Below are positions 1-7,175 of a stretch of DNA of 10,329 nucleotides, piece by piece. Source of the DNA: Chitinophagales bacterium (GTDB lineage Bacteria; Bacteroidota; Bacteroidia; Chitinophagales; UBA2359); assembly GCA_020629335.1 (NCBI GenBank), contig JAHDDN010000175.1:1-10329 (forward strand), written 5' to 3'. The notes under the pieces are model-generated. The model saw only the letters and a list, made by a program, of their open reading frames with translations. It was not told the DNA's origin and did not search any database. Both the position numbers and the translations under genes were made by a program. The stretch's first letter is position 1. Each line of letters starts with the position of its first letter.

Positions 1-2
1 CA

Positions 3-908
3 ACAGGCGCAACGGGTGCAACAGGTCCAGCGGGTCCAGCAGGTGCAACAGGAGCTACGGGTGCAGCCGGCGCAACGGGTGCTAATGGTCCAGCAGGTAT
101 GGGTTGTTGGGATACCAACAATAATGGTGTTAATGATTTATCAGAAGATATGAATGGAGATTCTTTATTCAACTCTTTAGATTGTCAAGGAGCTACAGTT
201 GCAGGTCCAGCAGGTCCAGCGGGTCCAGCGGGAGCTACAGGCCCAGCAGGAGCAACAGGTCCAGCAGGTGCAACAGGATCACAAGGTCCAGTAGGCCCTC
301 CAGGTATTGCAGGTCCAGCAGGTCCAGCAGGTGCTAACGGTATTAGCTGTTGGGATTTGAATGAGAATGGTGTTAAAGATGTTACATCTGAAGATTTAAA
401 CGAAGATAGTATTGTTGATGTACTTGATTGCCAAGCAGGTAATGTAGGTGTGATGGGTACAGAAGTAGCTTCTATGGGAACTCCTTCAGATTTACAGTTG
501 AAAACTAACATTAACCCAATTCCAAATGCTTTAAATAAAATAGTGGAAATTAACGGTATAAGCTTCGAGTACTTACAAGAAGATTATCCACAACTTTCAT
601 TAGAAGATGGTAAGCAACTTGGTGTTATTGCTCAAGAAATTGAGGCAGTTTTCCCTGAATTAGTAGAAGTTGATGAGTTTGGATTTAAGCATGTGAAATA
701 TGAGCAGCTTACAGCCGTACTTATTCAAGCTATTAAGGAGCAAGCTAAAGTTATTAGCGACTTAACAGTTACAGTTGAAGAAATGAATACTAATAGCACA
801 AGTGTTGAGCAGTTACAAGCTCAGATTAATGCTTTAGAAGCGCTTCTTCAGCAGATTCTTTCACAAGGTTTAAATGGTGAAGAAAGTCTTACACCAAGCG
901 GTGAATAA
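3..908 (+). CDS. Collagen-like surface protein with C-terminal peptidase S74 chaperone domain (5' end outside window)
   Basis: The reading frame is open from base 3, so the gene begins upstream and the ATG at 99 is internal. The visible protein has Gly-X-Y triplets, an acidic CWD...DCQ insert, fifteen more triplets, a second such insert, and a C-terminal S74 domain followed by a coiled-coil-like tail. The inserts contain DxNxNGxxD and DxNxD patterns resembling calcium loops, each bracketed by Cys. In S74 proteins the domain assists trimer folding and then cleaves itself off at a Ser, using a Lys five residues later. Here SDLQLK (Ser at 486-488, Lys at 501-503) keeps that spacing, and GVIAQEIE and VKYEQL match the family core. 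I infer a self-processed trimeric fibre on the cell surface. No T9SS sorting domain is visible at its C-terminus, and the export signal is off-window. A phage tail-fibre origin is possible, but no other phage gene is present. Confidence 0.85.
   Translation, partial: TGATGATGPAGPAGATGATGAAGATGANGPAGMGCWDTNNNGVNDLSEDMNGDSLFNSLDCQGATVAGPAGPAGPAGATGPAGATGPAGATGSQGPVGPPGIAGPAGPAGANGISCWDLNENGVKDVTSEDLNEDSIVDVLDCQAGNVGVMGTEVASMGTPSDLQLKTNINPIPNALNKIVEINGISFEYLQEDYPQLSLEDGKQLGVIAQEIEAVFPELVEVDEFGFKHVKYEQLTAVLIQAIKEQAKVISDLTVTVEEMNTNSTSVEQLQAQINALEALLQQILSQGLNGEESLTPSGE
6..338 (+). repeat. Two blocks of collagen-type Gly-X-Y coding repeats
   Basis: Ten triplets are encoded at 6-95 and fifteen at 204-338, mostly GPA and GAT, from near-identical DNA units such as ggtccagcaggtgcaacagg. 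The blocks are separated by the first CWD...DCQ insert. Such tandem units can change copy number by slippage, so fibre length may vary between strains (inference). Confidence 0.85.
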
Positions 909-928
909 GATTATCTAAATGAATAAAT

Positions 929-956
929 TAGTCAGGAGTTGAAAAACTCCTGACTA
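929..956 (+). terminator. Hairpin after the S74 protein gene
   Basis: An 11-bp perfect stem (929-939 with 946-956) closes a 6-base loop, 20 bases after the TAA. Only a weak T-rich stretch (tatattt) follows, so termination may be partial and the next gene could be read through. Confidence 0.6.
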
Positions 957-985
957 TATTTCCAAACACCTATAAATTTTGAACG

Positions 986-2191
986 ATGATAGAATTCAAT
1001 AAATTAGCTCGAATATTTTTAATAGCATTAGTCGCAGTGTCATTCACTGCAGTTACTGAGGCACAAACAATATTTACAAACCAAGCTGATATTACATTAG
1101 AGCCAAATGCAGAAATATTTGTAGAGGGTGATTTTGTAAATCAAGAAGGTGGACAACTAGATAATAATGGAAATATTTATGTAAGTGGAGATTGGTCAAA
1201 CAACTCCAGTTCCGATTTATTTTCAGATAATAGAGGTACTGTAATACTTAATGGTTCTGATCAAATTATATTTGGTGAGACTACAAAGTTTGGAGTATTA
1301 GATTTATCTAGAGGTGAAGGTTCTGTAGCTTTATTTACTGATCTACTTATTAGTTCAGATGGGGCATTAGCTATCAATGATAGGTTATTATCCCTTAATG
1401 CTAATAAGTTAGAAGTTAATAATCCTTCTTCAGATGCGATTACGTATCAAGCAGGAGGTATTATTAGTGAAAATGAATCATCAATTGTTAAATGGTATTT
1501 AGGTTTAAATACTGGTGAATACATCATACCATTTATAAACATGACTGGAAAAGCAATACCAGTAAGCGTGAATGCTTTATCAGAGGATAATGGTACTTTA
1601 AAAGTATCAACTTATTCGACTGATAATTATAATTACCCAAGGCCCTTCGGAGTTACTAATATGTCAGTAGACGGTTTGAATAAACCACTTACAAGTATTG
1701 ATAGATTTTGGTCAGTCGATTTGGGTGAGAAAAAAGCGGACGCGAGCTTTGCTTATGTATCTGAAGATTTAGAAGGCAATGATATTAACGCAAGTGAAAT
1801 CAAAGCCATCAAATGGTCAGTAGATAGCTGGGAAGAACAAGAAGGACTTAATAACGTAGGCGATCAAGTTTATGTTGTAGAAAATATAGAGTCAGGTAAA
1901 TGGTCTCTTAATTCTAATCCTATGGATTTAAGCTTAAATGTTTATCCTGTTCCTGCTATTCACGACTTAAATGTTGAAGTATACATGGGTGATCAGAAAA
2001 CTGGAAAAGCTTCAGTAGAGATCATTGATGGTTTCGGAAGAGCATTACAGAATCAAGATGTACAAGTGACATCTGATGGATCGAAGTTCCAAATGGACGT
2101 TTCACAACTGCCGTTAGGATACTATATGATTAAAGTAGAAGTAGATGGTAAAATGGTTGCTAAGAAATTCTATAAGGAAGACAAGCAATAG
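986..2191 (+). CDS. Secreted protein with T9SS type A C-terminal sorting domain
   Basis: The 401-residue protein starts with a Sec signal peptide (Lys/Arg, then a hydrophobic run to about residue 20, with likely cleavage near TEA-Q at 26-27). The body (about 28-310) is rich in short beta-like segments with repeated phrases such as IFVEGDF and IYVSGDW, common in Bacteroidota surface proteins, but I recognise no catalytic domain. From about residue 317 the protein has a typical T9SS sorting domain: LNVYPVPAIHDLNVEV, a VEIIDGFGR strand, LPLGYYMIKVEV, and a Lys-rich end (KKFYKEDKQ). T9SS carries such proteins over the outer membrane and removes this domain. The ATG at 986 is chosen because the signal peptide begins directly there. 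The gene lies 77 bases after the collagen-like gene on the same strand, so the two may act together at the surface (inference). Function unknown. Confidence 0.85.
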   Translation: MIEFNKLARIFLIALVAVSFTAVTEAQTIFTNQADITLEPNAEIFVEGDFVNQEGGQLDNNGNIYVSGDWSNNSSSDLFSDNRGTVILNGSDQIIFGETTKFGVLDLSRGEGSVALFTDLLISSDGALAINDRLLSLNANKLEVNNPSSDAITYQAGGIISENESSIVKWYLGLNTGEYIIPFINMTGKAIPVSVNALSEDNGTLKVSTYSTDNYNYPRPFGVTNMSVDGLNKPLTSIDRFWSVDLGEKKADASFAYVSEDLEGNDINASEIKAIKWSVDSWEEQEGLNNVGDQVYVVENIESGKWSLNSNPMDLSLNVYPVPAIHDLNVEVYMGDQKTGKASVEIIDGFGRALQNQDVQVTSDGSKFQMDVSQLPLGYYMIKVEVDGKMVAKKFYKEDKQ

Positions 2192-2216
2192 TAATACTAT
2201 TTACAGTATAGATATG

Positions 2217-2255
2217 AGGCCCTCTGAGATTAATCTCTCAGAGGGCCTTTTTTTT
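2217..2255 (+). terminator. Strong intrinsic terminator of the T9SS-protein gene
   Basis: A 13-bp perfect stem (2217-2229 with 2236-2248) has a 6-base loop and ends in a run of eight T (2248-2255). It lies 25 bases after the stop codon. There is no matching T run on the - strand, so it acts on + transcripts only. Confidence 0.93.
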
Positions 2256-2277
2256 ATGCAATCAATTTAATGCACAA

Positions 2278-2435
2278 GGGATAGAAGCGATATGTAGCGT
2301 AATGTTCAGTCTTGTGAAGCAAGGAGAGGCGCAGGCTGGCCCTGAAAGGGCAGACAAGGCTTCGACTATGCGAAACAGACTGAACATAGCTACATACAAG
2401 CGTATAGCCCGACCCGCCGCTTCTATAGCGGCGGG
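2278..2435 (+). ncRNA. Structured element A (first copy of the A/B family), probable RNA
   Basis: Nested helices are visible: GGG 2278-2280 with CCC 2408-2410; 2291-2298 with 2389-2396 (8 bp); 2302-2312 with 2377-2387 (11 bp, perfect); 2316-2320 with 2359-2363; and a GAA-loop hairpin 2339-2343/2347-2351. A separate 3' hairpin follows, 2413-2420 with 2428-2435. Element B at 7176-7380 shares the unpaired parts (AGGCGCAGGCTGGCCC, GGGCAGACAAG, AGCG on both sides, AGCCCGACCC) but has different stem sequences that still pair. On the + strand the conserved mismatches near the base are A-G/G-A oppositions, typical of structured RNA; on the - strand they would be C-U. The element is bracketed by two terminators and has no obvious promoter of its own. 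The Rfam family, if any, is unknown to me. Confidence 0.68.
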
Positions 2436-2450
2436 ATGTGCCCAAATAAG

Positions 2451-2489
2451 AAAGCCCCCTGAAAGCATATGACTTCCAGGGGGCTTTTT
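2451..2489. terminator. Intrinsic terminator downstream of atpC, possibly bidirectional
   Basis: An 11-bp GC-rich stem (2451-2461 with 2477-2487) has a 15-base loop. On the - strand it lies 23 bases after the atpC stop and is followed by ctttcttattt. On the + strand it ends in five T (2485-2489), so it could also stop transcripts that run through element A. Confidence 0.85.
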
Positions 2490-2510
2490 ATAAGCAGTGA
2501 TATTAGTCGC

Positions 2511-2762
2511 TTATTCTTTGGTTGTAGCGCCTTCTATGAGTACTACTACATTATTATTAAGGACTTCAACGAATCCACTTTTGATAAGAAAACGTTTTGT
2601 ATCCTTGCCTGAGGTGAGTTTGATTTGTCCTTCAATTAATGCGGATATTAATGGAGCGTGATTATTTAGAATTTCGAAGCTTCCATCGACTCCTGGAAAT
2701 TGAACGGATTCGGCATTGCCGTCAAAGACATTTTGTTCAGGCGTAAGTATTTGGACTTTCAT
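2511..2762 (-). CDS. atpC: F1F0 ATP synthase epsilon subunit, short form
   Basis: The 83-residue protein matches the N-terminal beta-sandwich of the epsilon subunit: MKVQILTPE at the start, FPGVDGSFEILNNHAPLISAL at 22-42 and FLIKSGFVEVLNNNVVVL at 58-75. In the F1 complex this domain links the gamma subunit and the c-ring. The C-terminal two-helix domain found in longer forms (usually 130-140 residues), which in several bacteria inhibits ATP hydrolysis, is absent; the protein stops right after the beta domain. There is no sign of a frameshift, and a terminator follows, so the short form seems genuine. It lies 25 bases after atpD and is surely co-transcribed with it. Confidence 0.95.
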   Translation of the reverse strand: MKVQILTPEQNVFDGNAESVQFPGVDGSFEILNNHAPLISALIEGQIKLTSGKDTKRFLIKSGFVEVLNNNVVVLIEGATTKE

Positions 2763-2787
2763 AAGCTGTATTAAAAAGTCAATTTAA

Positions 2788-4326
<1,539 letters not shown>

Positions 4327-4358
4327 TTATTTTTTTTCTGGTTTTTTCAAATTTAACG

Positions 4359-4389
4359 CAAAGGTACGTTAAGAAAACCAATTATCAAT
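4359..4389 (-). promoter_or_regulatory. Bacteroidota-type promoter of atpDC
   Basis: On the - strand, TACCTTTG (4366 down to 4359) matches the TAnnTTTG -7 element. A TTG (4388-4386, in ATTG) lies 19 bases upstream as the -33 element. Transcription should start near 4352, giving a leader of about 50 bases before the ATG at 4302. The same -7 octamer and spacing occur at the rpsL promoter. Confidence 0.8.
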
Positions 4390-4532
4390 GCCTTATGGGT
4401 GATACTTTTGTAACAAATATCGTCCTAATAAGGATCAAGGAATACTAAAATAATAATTTTACGTTATCTATTGATAAAAATAGGACAATTCTGCCTTATA
4501 AAAGCACTCATTTTAGTGGTATAATGCTTAGT

Positions 4533-4688
4533 GGTTAAATTTATAAGTCCTTGACAGTCCAAGTTTTGTCTTTTTACGATTCTACTTCGTTATTTTTTCG
4601 TTCCGTAGCGCTGCTATGTGCTTCAAACATGCCTTGTATAATCGCAAAAATACTACATCTTAACTATCAGAAACTTATAAACTTAACC
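4533..4688 (-). ncRNA. Long stem-loop element C2 (C family), probable RNA or hairpin repeat
   Basis: Read on the - strand, arms 4688-4673 and 4548-4533 pair over 16 bp. A further helix pairs 4653-4640 with 4581-4568. The tip contains ACAAGGCATGTTTGAAG, a small hairpin around ATAGCAGCGCTA, and AAAAAATAACGAAGTA. The tip closely matches that of C1 at 7049-7104, while the stems differ. Imperfect stem positions are mainly G-U pairs on the - strand but A-C mismatches on the + strand, which points to a - strand transcript; one A-G mismatch remains at 4570/4651. It lies upstream of, and outside, the atpD promoter, so it is not in the atpD leader. A weak TAnnTTTG match (TAAATTTG, 4764-4757) lies about 70 bases upstream, without a good -33 element. 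Confidence 0.58.
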
Positions 4689-4689
4689 A

Positions 4690-5223
4690 TTAGTTTTCGT
4701 GCTTTTGGGTTTATTTATTTTGCTTGTTTTTTGTAATAGAAAGACTTTCAATAGTTCAAATTTAGTATTTTGCTGGTTGTTCAGCATTAAATTTTGACTC
4801 AGATAGGTAAATTAATATTTTGAAATTCCTTAGTTAATAAGAAAGTAATATTATAAATGTAAATAATACAGGAATTTAATTTATTTACGCCATTAATTAG
4901 AAGAAATTGCTTAACTTTGTCAATTGCCTCTTTTATGATAATTTCCAACCACCCCCAAACAAATATTAGAGGTATTTATTGCAAGACTTTTAGCTTTATT
5001 AATTTACTAAACTTTAGACCAACGTTATTATTTTATTGATTAAGAGAAAATAATTCTTCACTTTTACTTGGGGAAGTTATATCATGTTTAGAAGATAGAA
5101 GCTCAATAAATGAAAGAGGAATTGAATTTTCTTCATTAGGAGCTTATATTGATTGATAAAGTTAAGTGGGTTTCAATCGTATTTTGATTACTTTATTTAA
5201 GGATTAGTGTAGGGATAGTATAG
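4690..5223. other. AT-rich intergenic stretch without a recognised gene
   Basis: I find no credible coding region or RNA gene here. On the + strand TAACTTTG at 4912-4919 matches the -7 octamer but lacks a good -33 partner. The first ORF after it (4937-5041) would encode 34 residues with no recognisable features. In sequence this AT-rich, octamers of this form are expected about once per kilobase per strand by chance. The remaining part of the same gap, 4390-4532, holds only short dyads such as TTTGTAACAAA at 4407-4417, upstream of the atpD promoter. Confidence 0.5.
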
Positions 5224-5252
5224 TTTGGACATTAGTTTATTGGGCTAATTTG
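5224..5252 (+). promoter_or_regulatory. Candidate promoter of the SPOR-protein gene
   Basis: TTTG at 5224-5227 is followed after 18 bases by TAATTTG (5246-5252), one base short of the TAnnTTTG consensus. The position suits a leader of about 30 bases before the ATG at 5290. The match is imperfect, so this is only a candidate. Confidence 0.3.
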
Positions 5253-5289
5253 CTTGATATAAGTAATAGTGCCAACTGATAGCTATTGT

Positions 5290-6240
5290 ATGAAAAATAT
5301 ATTTAACATAAAGCATTATAGCGTATTGTTATTAATGTTTATTTTATTATCACTAACTGCTACTTCAAGGGGTATTGGAGGAGCTGTAATTGCTTGTATG
5401 CCAACAGAAGTTGAAATGTTTCATAACAATGCTCTGGCTTCATTTGCAATAATAGAAGAGGAAATGCAAACAGCTTTGTATTTTCGGGATACAGATACTG
5501 TGATAACTGTAACTGGGAGAGTACTAGATATTATTGACAAAGATCCATTAAGTGGGGCATTGGTGGAGTTAAGAGATTTGATAAAGGAAGAAGTAATTGA
5601 TACATTTTTGACTAAGAGCGATGGGAATTTTTATTTTCGTTTAAAGCCCAATCAGGAGTATTTGATTTCGAAGATTTTTGAAGGTCAAATTGAGGATTCC
5701 TATATTTTGTCTACTAAGAATAAAACAGAGACGAATGTTATTCAAATTACCTTATTAGGAAAATCATCAGAAACAGAAGAATCGTTAGATTCATTGCAGT
5801 ATTGGTCACCGAAGGCATCAGAGCTTGATACTATGAAAGTTGATAGCTTAGATACTGTTAAGGCTGATAGTTTGGGTATCGTTATAGAGAAAGAGAAGAA
5901 AACGATTGATAGGAAAAAGGAATCACCTACTAAGAGTTATTATTATCCGAGAGATATTGTTGAATATAGGATAATGTTGGGGTCTTATAAGAGAGTTTTG
6001 TCAAGGAATGCTAATATGTTGAGGTCTCTTGATTCTGAATATAGAATTGAGCGTTGTAATGGTTTGTGGTGTTATTATGTAGGGGGATATTATAGAGATT
6101 ATTATCAAGCATTAGCTCATTTGTCTGCTTTGAAAAGTCGGGGATATAAGAATGCTGTTCTTAAGCCCTATGTAAATGGCCAGCAAGTTAATTTAAGGGC
6201 TGAGCAGGTTCATGATAGGTTTAAGAATAGGAAGCAGTAG
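5290..6240 (+). CDS. Probable exported protein with carboxypeptidase-regulatory-like and SPOR-like domains
   Basis: The ATG at 5290 gives 316 residues. An upstream in-frame GTG at 5269 is rejected because the signal sequence MKNIFNIKHYSVLLLMFILL begins at this ATG. Residues about 72-150 (VTGRVLDIIDKDPLSGALVEL, then TKSDGNFYFRLKPNQEYLI) look like a CarboxypepD_reg-type beta sandwich, common in Bacteroidota envelope proteins. Residues 160-215 form a Ser/Asp/Lys-rich linker with a near-repeat, DTMKVDSLDTVKADSL. Residues about 224-297 (EYRIMLGSYKRVLSRNANML, then WCYYVGGYYRDYYQALAHLSALKSRGYKNAVL) fit a SPOR domain, which binds denuded peptidoglycan glycan at division sites. A VIAC sequence ending at Cys36 resembles a lipobox, but an Arg lies between it and the hydrophobic core, so a lipoprotein is doubtful. 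The gene converges on pssA with only 6 bases between stops. Confidence 0.7.
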   Translation: MKNIFNIKHYSVLLLMFILLSLTATSRGIGGAVIACMPTEVEMFHNNALASFAIIEEEMQTALYFRDTDTVITVTGRVLDIIDKDPLSGALVELRDLIKEEVIDTFLTKSDGNFYFRLKPNQEYLISKIFEGQIEDSYILSTKNKTETNVIQITLLGKSSETEESLDSLQYWSPKASELDTMKVDSLDTVKADSLGIVIEKEKKTIDRKKESPTKSYYYPRDIVEYRIMLGSYKRVLSRNANMLRSLDSEYRIERCNGLWCYYVGGYYRDYYQALAHLSALKSRGYKNAVLKPYVNGQQVNLRAEQVHDRFKNRKQ

Positions 6241-6246
6241 GATTTA

Positions 6247-6957
6247 TTAGTTTTTAGGATTTATCACATTATCAGCTATTGCCATAGCGATATAGATCAA
6301 AATAATTACGGATATGCTTGAGAATCCAAAGAGGCTTAGTAGAGCTAATGAAATAGCCATGAAGCTGAATCGGAGTTTATTATCATCCCAGGAGAAGTTT
6401 TTGAATTTGAAAGCGAATATTCTTAATTCAGCTACTAATAGGTATGAGAATATAGCTGTTATTCCTAATAGGACGAATTTATTGAATAGGATATCATGGT
6501 AAGGGAAATCGGGGTTTAGAGCTAGGAAGATAAGTGAGACAAAGAAAAGGGTAGAAGCTGGAGTTGGAACTCCGATGAAGTCATCACTTTGTCTTTCATC
6601 AACATTGAATATCGCTAATCTGAGAGCAGATAAAAGAGTAATTAAAAATCCTCCAGTCGCTAGATAGGAAAAGGTAGTACTATCATTAATTCCTTCGCTC
6701 ATTCTAATAAGTTGATACATGACAGTACCAGGTACTAATCCGAAACTAACCATATCGGCGAGGGAGTCTAATTCTTTTCCAATGTGGGAGGATACTTTGA
6801 GCATACGAGCTACAGCTCCGTCCCAGAAATCAAAAGCTGCTGCAGCAAATACTAGATATGGCACCCATTCGAGTTTATTTTGAAATGCAAATGTTACGGC
6901 TATACATCCCATTAGTAGGTTAGCGAGTGTGAATAAGTTAGGTATATGCTTTTTCAT
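6247..6957 (-). CDS. pssA: CDP-diacylglycerol-serine O-phosphatidyltransferase
   Basis: This membrane enzyme joins CDP-diacylglycerol and L-serine to form phosphatidylserine, the precursor of phosphatidylethanolamine. The 236-residue protein carries the complete CDP-alcohol phosphotransferase signature: D43, D46-G47, A50-R51, G60, D64, D68, with the standard eight-residue spacing between R51 and G60. The N-terminus KKHIPNLFTLANLLMG is typical of PssA, which distinguishes it from PgsA. Hydrophobic stretches near 8-26, 31-45, 88-112, 132-150, 162-182 and 208-230 suggest about six membrane segments. Downstream it converges on the SPOR-protein gene with no terminator visible. Upstream on the same strand, element C1 ends about 38 bases before the ATG and could lie in its leader. 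I see no clear TAnnTTTG promoter directly upstream; AACTTTTG (7016-7009) is a one-mismatch candidate inside C1. Confidence 0.95.
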   Translation of the reverse strand: MKKHIPNLFTLANLLMGCIAVTFAFQNKLEWVPYLVFAAAAFDFWDGAVARMLKVSSHIGKELDSLADMVSFGLVPGTVMYQLIRMSEGINDSTTFSYLATGGFLITLLSALRLAIFNVDERQSDDFIGVPTPASTLFFVSLIFLALNPDFPYHDILFNKFVLLGITAIFSYLLVAELRIFAFKFKNFSWDDNKLRFSFMAISLALLSLFGFSSISVIILIYIAMAIADNVINPKN

Positions 6958-6994
6958 AATTAGGCGAATCGGATTGGTTGAGGATATCAGTATT

Positions 6995-7157
6995 TAAGTA
7001 GATAAACAAAAGTTTTCGAACAATATCGGATGGTTTATTTTGAGCTTATACTTCGTTATTTTTTTCAGCAATAGCTCGGCTATTCCTTCAAAAAATGCCT
7101 TGTCTAAGCTCAAAATAACCTCATCGGACTATGCGAAAACTTTTATTCACCTACTTA
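6995..7157 (-). ncRNA. Long stem-loop element C1 (C family) upstream of pssA
   Basis: On the - strand 7157-7134 pairs with 7018-6995 over 24 uninterrupted base pairs, including three G-U pairs. On the + strand those three would be mismatches, so the - strand is the likely RNA strand. After an asymmetric internal loop, 7118-7105 pairs with 7048-7035 (14 bp, perfect), with CATC/GATG just outside. The tip (7104-7049) reads ACAAGGCATTTTTTGAAG, hairpin AATAGC-CGA-GCTATT, then AAAAAAATAACGAAGTA. C2 has nearly the same tip on unrelated stems. C1 sits on the coding strand of both pepP and pssA, so it may be a pssA 5' leader structure, a pepP 3' structure, or a separate RNA. Confidence 0.65.
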
Positions 7158-7175
7158 TTAGGAACGGATGGCTTA

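Noticed and set aside
185..511. 108-codon open frame on the - strand across the collagen-like gene
   Set aside because: Its Pro/Ala-rich product is the mirror of the Gly-Pro-Ala repeats; the + frame has recognisable domains.
971..981. tataaattttg just before the ATG at 986 as a promoter
   Set aside because: It misses the TAnnTTTG spacing by one base and leaves no room for a leader.
2278..2435. CRISPR repeat or tRNA explanation for element A
   Set aside because: There is no regular repeat-spacer spacing, and no cloverleaf or anticodon arm.
2254..2468. Two overlapping - strand open frames over element A
   Set aside because: They lie wholly within the structured element and terminators, have no family resemblance and overlap each other in different frames.
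4551..4736. 61-codon + strand open frame
   Set aside because: It covers one arm and the tip of hairpin C2 and has no protein-like features.
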